Shown one piece after another: positions 10,010 through 14,996 of a stretch of DNA of 14,996 bases. Source of the stretch: Pseudomonadota bacterium (GTDB lineage: Bacteria; Pseudomonadota; Gammaproteobacteria; Burkholderiales; Burkholderiaceae_C); contig JAEZWW010000013.1 in assembly GCA_023442945.1 (NCBI GenBank), positions 1-14,996 on the forward strand, written 5' to 3'. Numbering within the stretch: position 1 is the first letter of the stretch; the number at the start of each line of letters is the position of its first letter. A program made the position numbers and the translations under genes. The notes beneath the pieces are model-generated. The model ran no database searches. It saw only the letters and a program-made list of their open reading frames with translations, and was not told where the DNA came from.

Positions 10010-10198
10010 ATGTCCCCAAGCCACCAACTCTCAAGCCGCCTGCGCTTTTGTGTGGCCGCCGCATGCGCCACCCTGCTGGGCCTCAGCCTGGCCGGTTGCG
10101 CCGGCACCAACGCCCACAACCCCGACACCGCGGGCGCCACCTCGGGCGTGACGGTCTACGGCACCGTCGACGCGGGCGTCGGCAAGGTCAAACGCTGA
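10010..10198 (+). CDS. Small predicted lipoprotein
   Basis: A 62-residue protein with an excellent ribosome binding site (AAGGAG, 9998-10003, six bases before ATG 10010). A basic N-terminus and hydrophobic stretch end in the lipobox LAGC, giving a mature lipoprotein of about 30 residues. The mature part is Ala/Thr/Gly/Asn-rich and ends in GVTVYGTVDAGVGKVKR. That tail resembles the first beta-strand of Burkholderiales porins (typically SVTLYGVVDAGV), so the gene could be a porin-derived fragment fused to a lipoprotein signal or a small family with a convergent motif. It stands alone between the MFS gene and the DUF2007 gene. The function is unknown. Confidence 0.7.
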   Translation: MSPSHQLSSRLRFCVAAACATLLGLSLAGCAGTNAHNPDTAGATSGVTVYGTVDAGVGKVKR

Positions 10199-10248
10199 AC
10201 CTGGCGGCTGCCGCTGGGTGCGCCGCCCGCTGACCTATCCCGCGATTC

Positions 10249-10302
10249 GCTATTGATTGAATAGCTGCTCGCGCAAATCACTGTAGGGCCAACGCCCTGT
10301 TT
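10249..10302 (+). repeat. Dispersed 54-base repeat, copy D
   Basis: The leading hairpin is GCTAT/ATAGC with a 7-base loop. Relative to copies B and C the closing pair has changed from C-G to T-A on both sides, a compensatory change. The core AGCTGCTCGCGCA is identical to the copy inside topB, and the 3' part TGTAGGGCC is shared with copy C. It lies between the small lipoprotein and the DUF2007 gene. Confidence 0.7.
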
Positions 10303-10321
10303 CACAGATAAAAGCCCCGCC

Positions 10322-10351
10322 TTGACCGCGGCGCGTGCCCTCGGGCACAGT
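10322..10351 (+). promoter_or_regulatory. Candidate promoter with internal palindrome before the DUF2007 gene
   Basis: TTGACC (10322-10327) is an excellent -35 match; CACAGT (10346-10351) is a weak -10 at 18-base spacing. The inverted repeat GTGCCC/GGGCAC (10335-10348) fills the spacer. A transcript would start at about 10358, the ATG itself, giving a leaderless mRNA, consistent with the lack of a ribosome binding site. Confidence 0.3.
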
Positions 10352-10357
10352 GGCGTC

Positions 10358-10666
10358 ATGCGCCGCCTGCGTTCCGCCCCCAACGCCGCCATCGCCCAGA
10401 TCTGGGCCGATCTGCTGTGCGAGGCCGGCTACCCCGCCACCGTGGAACGCCGCTACCTCGGCAGCGTCGCCGGCGAATTGCCGCCCGACCAGTGCCTGCC
10501 CGAGATCTGGCTGCGCCACGACGAACACCACACCGCTGCGCGCACCCTGCTGGACGAGCTGGAACGCGTGCCGCAGCGCCAGTGGACCTGCGCAGTCTGC
10601 GGGGAGCGGATTGAGGGTGGGTTTGAGGAATGCTGGGCGTGCGGGGCGGCGATGCCTGCACCGTAA
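10358..10666 (+). CDS. DUF2007-like protein with C-terminal zinc ribbon
   Basis: A 102-residue protein. The first about 70 residues (APNAAIAQIWADLLCEAGYPATVERRYLG, then SVAGELPPDQCLPEIWL and ARTLLDEL) match the DUF2007 pattern, a small alpha/beta domain sometimes labelled 'putative signal-transducing protein' and structurally related to PII-like folds. The rest is a short zinc ribbon: CAVCGE and CWACGA give four Cys in two CxxC pairs. Substrate and partners are unknown. ATG 10358 is preferred because the domain begins there; a TTG at 10322 would add 12 unconserved-looking residues. No Shine–Dalgarno is visible; a leaderless start is possible. Confidence 0.85.
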   Translation: MRRLRSAPNAAIAQIWADLLCEAGYPATVERRYLGSVAGELPPDQCLPEIWLRHDEHHTAARTLLDELERVPQRQWTCAVCGERIEGGFEECWACGAAMPAP

Positions 10667-10885
10667 TCCTCTGTGCGCTGCCATAACACAACTCGAACTG
10701 GCTGCTGTGCCGTACAGGCGCTTGCCGAGCATATCGCGGCGCATCGCTACTTCTACCAACTGCTCAATACGCGCGCTTGAGAAGAGTGCAGAGTAGCCCA
10801 AGAGGTGCCGCGACTCTGGAGTAACAAAGCACGACGAGCTCCGATAGATTTCGTAGGCAGCCAAATCGGTGAATCCAACGATCAT
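10667..10885 (-). pseudogene. Possible truncated gene, second frame of a two-frame cassette
   Basis: A minus-strand frame begins at ATG 10885, overlapping the stop of the upstream small frame by four bases (ATGA), with GGAG seven bases before it. Its first about 70 residues (including GFTDLAAYEIYRSS and RIEQLVEVAMRRDMLGKR) look like genuine protein composition. The frame then stays open to 10250, but only as antisense of the DUF2007 gene, so the 3' part was probably lost or the frame is accidental. I do not recognise the family. Less GC-rich than both flanks. Confidence 0.25.
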
Positions 10886-11079
10886 TTCCAAGCTCCACTA
10901 ACGAAGGTCAATGCGATAGCAGTCATGGACGCCTTCCACATCGCGGGAAGCGCGAAATTCAAGACCCCGTAGAGGGTCATCTGCCAGGGCTTTGCGCCCG
11001 CAGCTTTCAGCTGTTTAAGGCATTCCGCTTGATCTGACTGCGGTCGGACGGAATTGATGTTCCGTTCTGGTCTCAGCAT
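10882..11079 (-). CDS. Small unrecognised hydrophobic protein or ABC-permease remnant
   Basis: A 65-residue frame starting at ATG 11079, with CGGAG seven bases upstream. The C-terminal half (YGVLNFALPAMWKASMTAIALTF) is hydrophobic. The stretch LKAAGAKPWQMTLYGVLNF followed by ALP resembles the EAA cytoplasmic loop of ABC-transporter permeases, particularly PhnE-type (GA-x-WQ-x-x-x-YGVL-x-x-x-LP), so this may be a fragment of a decayed permease; alternatively it is a small membrane peptide. The upstream hairpin 11089-11118 abuts its ribosome binding site. It overlaps the next frame by ATGA. There is no nearby transporter gene to support the permease reading. Confidence 0.35.
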   Translation of the reverse strand: MLRPERNINSVRPQSDQAECLKQLKAAGAKPWQMTLYGVLNFALPAMWKASMTAIALTFVSGAWK

Positions 11080-11088
11080 AGGATTTCT

Positions 11089-11118
11089 CCGTGCGCAGCA
11101 ACGATTTGCTGCTCACGG
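11089..11118 (-). promoter_or_regulatory. Hairpin abutting the ribosome binding site of the 65-residue frame
   Basis: CAGCAA (11096-11101) pairs with TTGCTG (11106-11111) around a 4-base loop, and CCGTG (11089-11093) pairs with CACGG (11114-11118) outside a 2x2 internal loop. On the minus strand the final GG of the stem is part of the GGAG ribosome binding site, so folding could hide it. Confidence 0.45.
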
Positions 11119-11174
11119 ATTGTCTCGTGCTCCACTGCGGGCGTCACGGGACAAGTCTGTGGATAAAGTGGGGA

Positions 11175-11201
11175 CGGTTGTGCGAACTGACCGCACAACC
11201 G
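11175..11201. other. Perfect 10-bp inverted repeat downstream of yaeQ
   Basis: CGGTTGTGCG (11175-11184) and CGCACAACCG (11192-11201) with a 7-base loop. It lies 45 bases after the yaeQ stop on the minus strand and could help end that transcript, but no T-tract follows. A perfect DnaA-box sequence (TTATCCACA on the minus strand, 11158-11166) lies next to it. Confidence 0.45.
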
Positions 11202-11245
11202 ATGCAGAACTGGCCTTGTCCTTCTCGTTCAGCCTGCGATGCCGT

Positions 11246-11806
11246 CTACTTCCACCTGACCGCCTCCAGACTCACGCTGCCCTTGTCTCCCGACACCGTC
11301 AGCACGCCATCCAGCAGCGTGGCCTGCAGCGCCATGCTGCGCTCGGCCAGCTGGCCCAGGGCCTGCGCGTCGGCGGCGGGGAAGCGCCACACGCTCAGCT
11401 TGTCCAGGCGCGCCAGCTTGGCTTCGATGCCGCGCCACCACACGTCGGCGGCGCTGCCGTAGGCGAACAGTTGCACGGCGTCGGCGCGGCTGCAGGCTTT
11501 GGCGATGGGCTTGTCGTCGGGTTGACCGACTTCGATCCACAGGCGCGTGCGACCGGTGAAGTCGACCAATTGCACGTCGGGCTCGTCCGGGCTGGACAGG
11601 CCGGCGCCAAAGCCGATGCGCGCGTCACCGTGGCACAGCGACTCGACCTGGTGCGCGTTCAGCGCCAGCGCGGCCAGGCGGACCATCATGCGTTCGTCGG
11701 TCTCGCTGGGGTGGCGCGCCAGGGTCAGGCTGTGGTCGGCGTAGTAGGCGTGGTCGATGTCGGCGATCGACAGCTCGGCTTTGAAGACGGTGGATTTGAG
11801 GGCCAT
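11246..11806 (-). CDS. yaeQ: YaeQ family protein
   Basis: A 186-residue protein closely following E. coli YaeQ over its whole length. It starts MALKSTVFKAELSIADID, then has SLTLARHPSETDERMMVRL (26-44), LWIEVGQPDDKPIAKAC, VWWRGIEAKLARLDKLSVW and SMALQATLLDGVLTVS. YaeQ has a compact fold related to PD-(D/E)xK nucleases; the acidic and lysine residues of LWIEVGQPDDKPIAK occupy that region. A role in compensating for loss of the transcription factor RfaH was once proposed for E. coli; its real function is unsettled. No Shine–Dalgarno is visible before ATG 11806. It stands alone, with repeat copy E just upstream. Confidence 0.93.
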   Translation of the reverse strand: MALKSTVFKAELSIADIDHAYYADHSLTLARHPSETDERMMVRLAALALNAHQVESLCHGDARIGFGAGLSSPDEPDVQLVDFTGRTRLWIEVGQPDDKPIAKACSRADAVQLFAYGSAADVWWRGIEAKLARLDKLSVWRFPAADAQALGQLAERSMALQATLLDGVLTVSGDKGSVSLEAVRWK

Positions 11807-11820
11807 GCGGAGTGCGCTTT

Positions 11821-11874
11821 ACTCTAATTGTTATAGCTGCTTGCGCTTGATGGCAAAGCTCTGGCAGCTGTATT
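11821..11874 (+). repeat. Dispersed 54-base repeat, divergent copy E
   Basis: It shares TATAGCTGCTTGCGC with the other copies and is in the same orientation, but the leading hairpin is largely lost and the 3' half differs. It lies 15 bases upstream of yaeQ, where it would form part of the yaeQ promoter or leader. Confidence 0.5.
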
Positions 11875-11929
11875 GTCTGAGGTTCTTCTGGCGCCAGCCG
11901 TGCAGCGGCCGTGGCCCCGCTGACGCTGG

Positions 11930-11961
11930 GCCTTCGCGTCAAGGCACTTTGACGCGAAGGC
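11930..11961 (-). terminator. 13-bp hairpin spanning the stop codon of the 11939-12481 gene
   Basis: GCCTTCGCGTCAA (11930-11942) pairs perfectly with TTGACGCGAAGGC (11949-11961) around a 6-base loop. The stop codon (11939-11941) lies in the 3' arm on the minus strand. No T-tract follows, so it may be a Rho-related 3' end or an mRNA-stabilising structure rather than an intrinsic terminator. Confidence 0.4.
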
Positions 11962-12481
11962 GTGTCGCCATGAACTGGTCGAACAGGTCGACCGCGGCCC
12001 GCCGGTCGCCCTCGCATGTCAGGCTGAAGTTGAACACTTTGCGGCTGCCCACATAGCCGAGGTAGAGATAGGTTTGGTGCGGCACGCTCGCAGCGTAAGA
12101 GATCTCTAGCGCACCACCGCCAGAATAGGGCCGGATGCTCCGCAAGAAAACATCGACTTGGCCTGCAGCGCCGCTTTCCAACGCTTCGTGCCGCGCGCCC
12201 AGGATGTGTTCAGCGAAGGTCTGCCACTTGCCTTGCGGCACCTCGTAGAAGTCCACACTGATGTTGACGGCGGCATGTTCCGCCTCGGACCACCAGGCGA
12301 ACGCGTTGTCTTCCGACCTCAGGTCCTGGCGCCAGTCCGCCGGCAGCGCAAGCTGGAACTCGTTGTAGTCGTAGCGGACCAGCTCATCCGCGTGGCCCGC
12401 ATGCTCGGCGGCGGGGGCAGGCGCAACGGCCGGTGGCTGGGCAGGCGACGACAGGCTGAAGGAATACTGCATCTTCTTCAT
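11939..12481 (-). CDS. Unrecognised protein, possibly DcrB/PsbP-like
   Basis: A 180-residue protein without signal peptide or membrane segment. After a Ser/Pro/Ala-rich lead (about 5-30) comes a compact domain with alternating beta-type segments: RYDYNEFQLALPADWRQ, AAVNISVDFYEVP, LEISYAASVPHQTYLYLGYV and KVFNFSLTCEGDRRAAVDLF. The pattern 'LPxxW' followed by strands and a final helix loosely recalls the DcrB/PsbP-like fold, but I would not assign it. ATG 12481 is chosen because GGGG lies six bases upstream; TTG 12493 and ATG 12487 or 12472 are alternatives. It follows purB on the same strand after 30 bases, so read-through from purB is possible despite a weak terminator. Its end is embedded in a 13-bp hairpin. 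Confidence 0.75.
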   Translation of the reverse strand: MKKMQYSFSLSSPAQPPAVAPAPAAEHAGHADELVRYDYNEFQLALPADWRQDLRSEDNAFAWWSEAEHAAVNISVDFYEVPQGKWQTFAEHILGARHEALESGAAGQVDVFLRSIRPYSGGGALEISYAASVPHQTYLYLGYVGSRKVFNFSLTCEGDRRAAVDLFDQFMATRLRVKVP

Positions 12482-12491
12482 GGACATCCCC

Positions 12492-12511
12492 AAAAAACTG
12501 AGGCACTCAAG
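12492..12511 (-). terminator. Weak terminator-like element after purB
   Basis: On the minus strand, immediately after the purB stop, TGAG-TGC-CTCA forms a 4-bp stem followed by G and six T. The stem is too short for a strong terminator. The following GGGG is the ribosome binding site of the next gene. Confidence 0.3.
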
Positions 12512-13879
12512 TCACACGTTCCTGGCCAGCTCTGCCGCTTTGCCCACATAGCTGCCCGGCGTCATCGCCAGCAAGCGGTCTTTCTCGGCCTGCGGGATGT
12601 CCAGGCCGCGAATCAGCCCGTGCAGCGCTTCGCGCGTCACGGCTTGGCCGCGCGTGACTTCCTTGAGCTTCTCGTACGCACCGGGCACGCCAAAGCGGCG
12701 CATCACCGTCTGGATCGGCTCGGCCAGCACTTCCCAGCTGCTGTCCAGGTCGGCGGCCAGGGCGGCTTCGTTCAGCTCCAGCTTGTTCAGGCCCGTCATC
12801 AGCGACTGGTAGGCCAGCACGGCGTAACCCAGCGCCACGCCCATGTTGCGCAGCACGGTGGAGTCGGTCAAATCGCGCTGCCAACGGCTGATGGGCAGCT
12901 TTTCAGACAGGTGGCGCAGCAGCGCGTTGGCCAAGCCCAGGTTGCCTTCGGCGTTCTCGAAGTCGATCGGGTTGACCTTGTGCGGCATGGTCGAACTGCC
13001 GACTTCGCCGGCCTTGAGCGCCTGCTTGAAGTAGCCGAGCGAGATGTAGCCCCAGGTGTCGCGGCACAGGTCGATGAGGATGGTGTCCACGCGCTTCATC
13101 GCGTCGCACAGCTCGGCGATGCCGTCGTGCGGCTCGATCTGGGTGGTGTAGGGCTGCCAGTCCAGGCCGAGAGACTGCACGAAGCGCTTCGAGAACGCCG
13201 GCCAGTCCACTTCCGGGTAGGCGGCGACATGGGCGTTGTAGTTGCCCACCGCGCCGTTGATCTTGCCCGGCATCTGCGCGCCGGCCAGCAGTTCGCCCTG
13301 GCGCTGCAGGCGGGCGACGACATTGGCGATTTCCTTGCCGACCGTGCTCGGCGACGCGGTCTGGCCATGGGTGCGCGAGAGCATCGGCAGCGAGGCGTGC
13401 TCGTGGGCCATCGCGCGCAGCGTCTGGATCAGCGCGTCCAGCTTCGGCAGCATCACCGTCTGCCGCGCTTCGTTGAGCATCAGCGCATAGCTGAGGTTGT
13501 TGATGTCCTCGCTGGTGCAGGCGAAGTGCACGAATTCCAGTGCGGGCGCCAGTTCGGCGTCGTCCTTGAGACGCTCCTTGATCAGGTATTCGACCGCCTT
13601 CACGTCGTGGTTGGTCGTGCGCTCGATCTCCTTCACCCGGGCCGCATCGGCGACCGACAGGTCGTCGGCCAGCGCACGCAGGCGGGCCACGGCGGCATCG
13701 GAGAAGGGCTTCAGTTCGACGATGCCCGGTTCGGCGGCGAGGGCCAGCAGCCATTCGACCTCGACCTTCACGCGGGCCTTGATGAGACCGTATTCGGAGA
13801 AGATCGGGCGCAGGGCGTCGACCTTGCCGGCATAGCGGCCATCGAGCGGGGACAGGGCGAGGAGCTGGGCGTCGGACAT
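12512..13879 (-). CDS. purB: Adenylosuccinate lyase
   Basis: A 455-residue enzyme of the fumarase/aspartase superfamily. It releases fumarate from SAICAR and from adenylosuccinate in purine synthesis. SPLDGRY (10-16), FACTSEDINN (119-128), SRTHGQTASP (168-177, His171 general acid) and the superfamily signature SSTMPHKVNPIDFENAEG (295-312, catalytic Ser295) are intact, and the length equals E. coli PurB. MSDAQLL at 13879 aligns with family N-termini; an in-frame ATG at 13918 would add 13 residues. Neither has a clear Shine–Dalgarno. The gene is divergent from fumC, a relative that also handles fumarate. The C-terminal third reads to me as Comamonadaceae-like, the N-terminal two thirds as more gammaproteobacterial. 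Confidence 0.97.
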   Translation of the reverse strand: MSDAQLLALSPLDGRYAGKVDALRPIFSEYGLIKARVKVEVEWLLALAAEPGIVELKPFSDAAVARLRALADDLSVADAARVKEIERTTNHDVKAVEYLIKERLKDDAELAPALEFVHFACTSEDINNLSYALMLNEARQTVMLPKLDALIQTLRAMAHEHASLPMLSRTHGQTASPSTVGKEIANVVARLQRQGELLAGAQMPGKINGAVGNYNAHVAAYPEVDWPAFSKRFVQSLGLDWQPYTTQIEPHDGIAELCDAMKRVDTILIDLCRDTWGYISLGYFKQALKAGEVGSSTMPHKVNPIDFENAEGNLGLANALLRHLSEKLPISRWQRDLTDSTVLRNMGVALGYAVLAYQSLMTGLNKLELNEAALAADLDSSWEVLAEPIQTVMRRFGVPGAYEKLKEVTRGQAVTREALHGLIRGLDIPQAEKDRLLAMTPGSYVGKAAELARNV

Positions 13880-14067
13880 GGCGGGCGTCTGGCGGGTATC
13901 GGCGGAAAAGGCGGGCATTGTAAACCCGGGAGCCTGGCGCGACGCTCCAATCCCGGCGGGCCGCTGCGACGCAACATGCCACGTGCGCAGAGATCAAACG
14001 GGCTCCTGGCGGGCGTATGCTCGTCCTCAATACAGGTCAGCACGTCATGCGCGAGAGGAGATCCATC
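13880..14067. other. Divergent purB–fumC intergenic region
   Basis: 188 bases holding the promoters of two divergent genes. I see no hexamer pair good enough to call and no strong inverted repeat. The only clear signal is AGGAG at 14056-14060, seven bases before the fumC start. Confidence 0.4.
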
Positions 14068-14996
14068 ATGACCCAGCACGGCAGTCCGCACGGCGACATC
14101 CCCGACCCGACCCGCATCGAACGCGACAGCATGGGCGAGCTGCGGGTCCCGGCCTGGGCGCTCTGGGGGGCGCAGACCGAGCGTGCCGTGCGCAACTTCG
14201 GCCTGTCCGGCCGCCCGATGCCGCGCGGCTTCATCCGCGCGCTGGGCCTGGTCAAGGCCGCCGCCGCCCAGGCCAACGCCAACCTCGGCCTGCTGCCGCG
14301 CGCGCGCGCCGCCGCCATCCGCCGCGCAGCGATGGCCGTGGCCTCCGGCGAGCACGACGCGCATTTTCCGGTCGACGTGTACCAGACCGGTTCGGGGACC
14401 TCGACGAACATGAACGCCAACGAGGTGATCGCTGCGCTGGTCATGCGCACGGGCAAGGGACGGATCCATCCGAACGACGACGTGAACCTCGGCCAGAGCT
14501 CCAACGACGTGATCCCGACGGCCCTGCGCGTCGGCGCGCACCTGGGTGTCAGCGAGGACCTGCTGCCGGCGCTGGGCGCGCTGCGTGCGGCCATCGATGC
14601 GCGCGTGGCGGAGGCCGGTGCACTGGTGAAGACCGGTCGTACCCACCTGATGGACGCCATGCCGGTCACCGTGTCACAGGAGCTCGGCGCCTGGTCGTCC
14701 CAGCTGGACTCGGCGCGCATGCGCATCGAGGACAGTCTGCGCCGCCTGCGCCGCCTGCCGATCGGCGGCACCGCGGTCGGTACCGGGATCAACACCCACC
14801 CGGCCTTCGGCAAGCGCGTCGCGCAGACGCTGTCGGTGCTGTCCGGCGTGCGCTTCGTGTCGGCCGAGGACAAGTTCGAGGGCATCGCCGCGCAGGACGA
14901 CGCGGTCGAACTGTCCGGCCAGCTCAACGCGCTCGCGGTGGCCCTGATGAAGATCGCCAACGACCTGCGCTGGATGAACTCCGGACCGCTGGCGGG
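14068..14996 (+). CDS. fumC: Class II fumarate hydratase, 3' end cut by the window
   Basis: 309 codons are visible, running off the right edge; the full enzyme is usually about 460-470 residues. It interconverts fumarate and malate in the TCA cycle as an iron-free homotetramer. Motifs seen are LWGAQTERAVRNF (32-44), DVYQTGSGTSTNMNANEV (103-120), HPNDDVNLGQSSNDV (134-148) and GRTHLMDAMPVTVSQELG (190-207). The catalytic signature GSSTMPGKVNP would lie just beyond the edge. The start ATG 14068 has AGGAG seven bases upstream. The variants FPVDVYQTGSGTSTNMNANEV and THLMDA are, from memory, those of the xanthomonad/actinobacterial subgroup rather than the FPLVVWQTGSGTQTNMN form usual in Burkholderiales. 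Superfamily relatives (aspartase, argininosuccinate lyase) are excluded by HPNDDVN and the TGSGT loop. Confidence 0.95.
   Translation, partial: MTQHGSPHGDIPDPTRIERDSMGELRVPAWALWGAQTERAVRNFGLSGRPMPRGFIRALGLVKAAAAQANANLGLLPRARAAAIRRAAMAVASGEHDAHFPVDVYQTGSGTSTNMNANEVIAALVMRTGKGRIHPNDDVNLGQSSNDVIPTALRVGAHLGVSEDLLPALGALRAAIDARVAEAGALVKTGRTHLMDAMPVTVSQELGAWSSQLDSARMRIEDSLRRLRRLPIGGTAVGTGINTHPAFGKRVAQTLSVLSGVRFVSAEDKFEGIAAQDDAVELSGQLNALAVALMKIANDLRWMNSGPLA

Noticed and set aside
11158..11166. DnaA box taken as evidence of a chromosomal origin
   Set aside because: A single box, no cluster, no dnaA, dnaN, gyrB or parAB genes nearby, and no AT-rich unwinding region.
12158..14071. Long plus-strand open frame of about 637 codons opposite purB
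   Set aside because: It is antisense to an intact, motif-complete purB; high GC content leaves the opposite strand open. Its composition (Arg/His/Gln/Gly-rich) is typical of shadow frames.

Overview
The window is a GC-rich stretch of ordinary bacterial chromosome. It most resembles the Comamonadaceae (Burkholderiales, Betaproteobacteria). The reasons are the tight SET–birA–SPOR gene order, a type III topoisomerase with a C-terminal SWIB domain, a DUF2007 protein with a zinc ribbon, and five degenerate copies of a 54-base repeat with the core TAGCTGCTCGCGC, a type I recall as common between genes of that family. I see no phage genes, transposase, CRISPR array, tRNA or rRNA. The taxonomic call is from memory of the families, not from a search.

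Layout: 1-362 is a gene-free stretch of stacked hairpins plus one repeat copy. 363-2610 (minus) is a three-gene operon with overlapping stop and start codons: SET-domain protein, biotin–protein ligase BirA, and a membrane-anchored SPOR-like protein. Divergent from it, after a strongly alternating purine/pyrimidine leader, lies topB (2718-5681). 5732-6520 (minus) is an unknown zinc-ribbon membrane protein in visibly less GC-rich DNA. 6785-7258 is a SlyD-type prolyl isomerase. 7415-8494 (minus) is a GDSL lipoprotein esterase with a clear terminator, divergent from an MFS transporter (8608-9873) across nested inverted repeats. Then come a 62-residue lipoprotein (10010-10198) and a DUF2007 zinc-ribbon protein (10358-10666).

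10667-11245 is a gene-poor, less GC-rich pocket. It holds two small overlapping minus-strand frames with plausible ribosome binding sites and several hairpins, perhaps a decayed remnant. 11246-11806 (minus) is YaeQ, 11939-12481 (minus) an unrecognised protein, and 12512-13879 (minus) purB. fumC starts at 14068 and runs off the right edge. The right end (5' half of purB plus fumC) reads to me more like a gammaproteobacterial/xanthomonad type than the rest, so recombination, transfer or a chimeric contig join inside purB should be considered.

The most interesting signals are: (i) a copy of the dispersed repeat lying in frame inside topB, encoding part of its Lys/Ala-rich linker; (ii) a SET methyltransferase gene back to back with a topoisomerase that has a histone-H1-like linker and a SWIB domain, a pairing of chromatin-type domains whose functional link is untested; (iii) the two-frame cassette at 10667-11079; (iv) the possible mosaic in purB. 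No complete novel defence or mobile system is evident.
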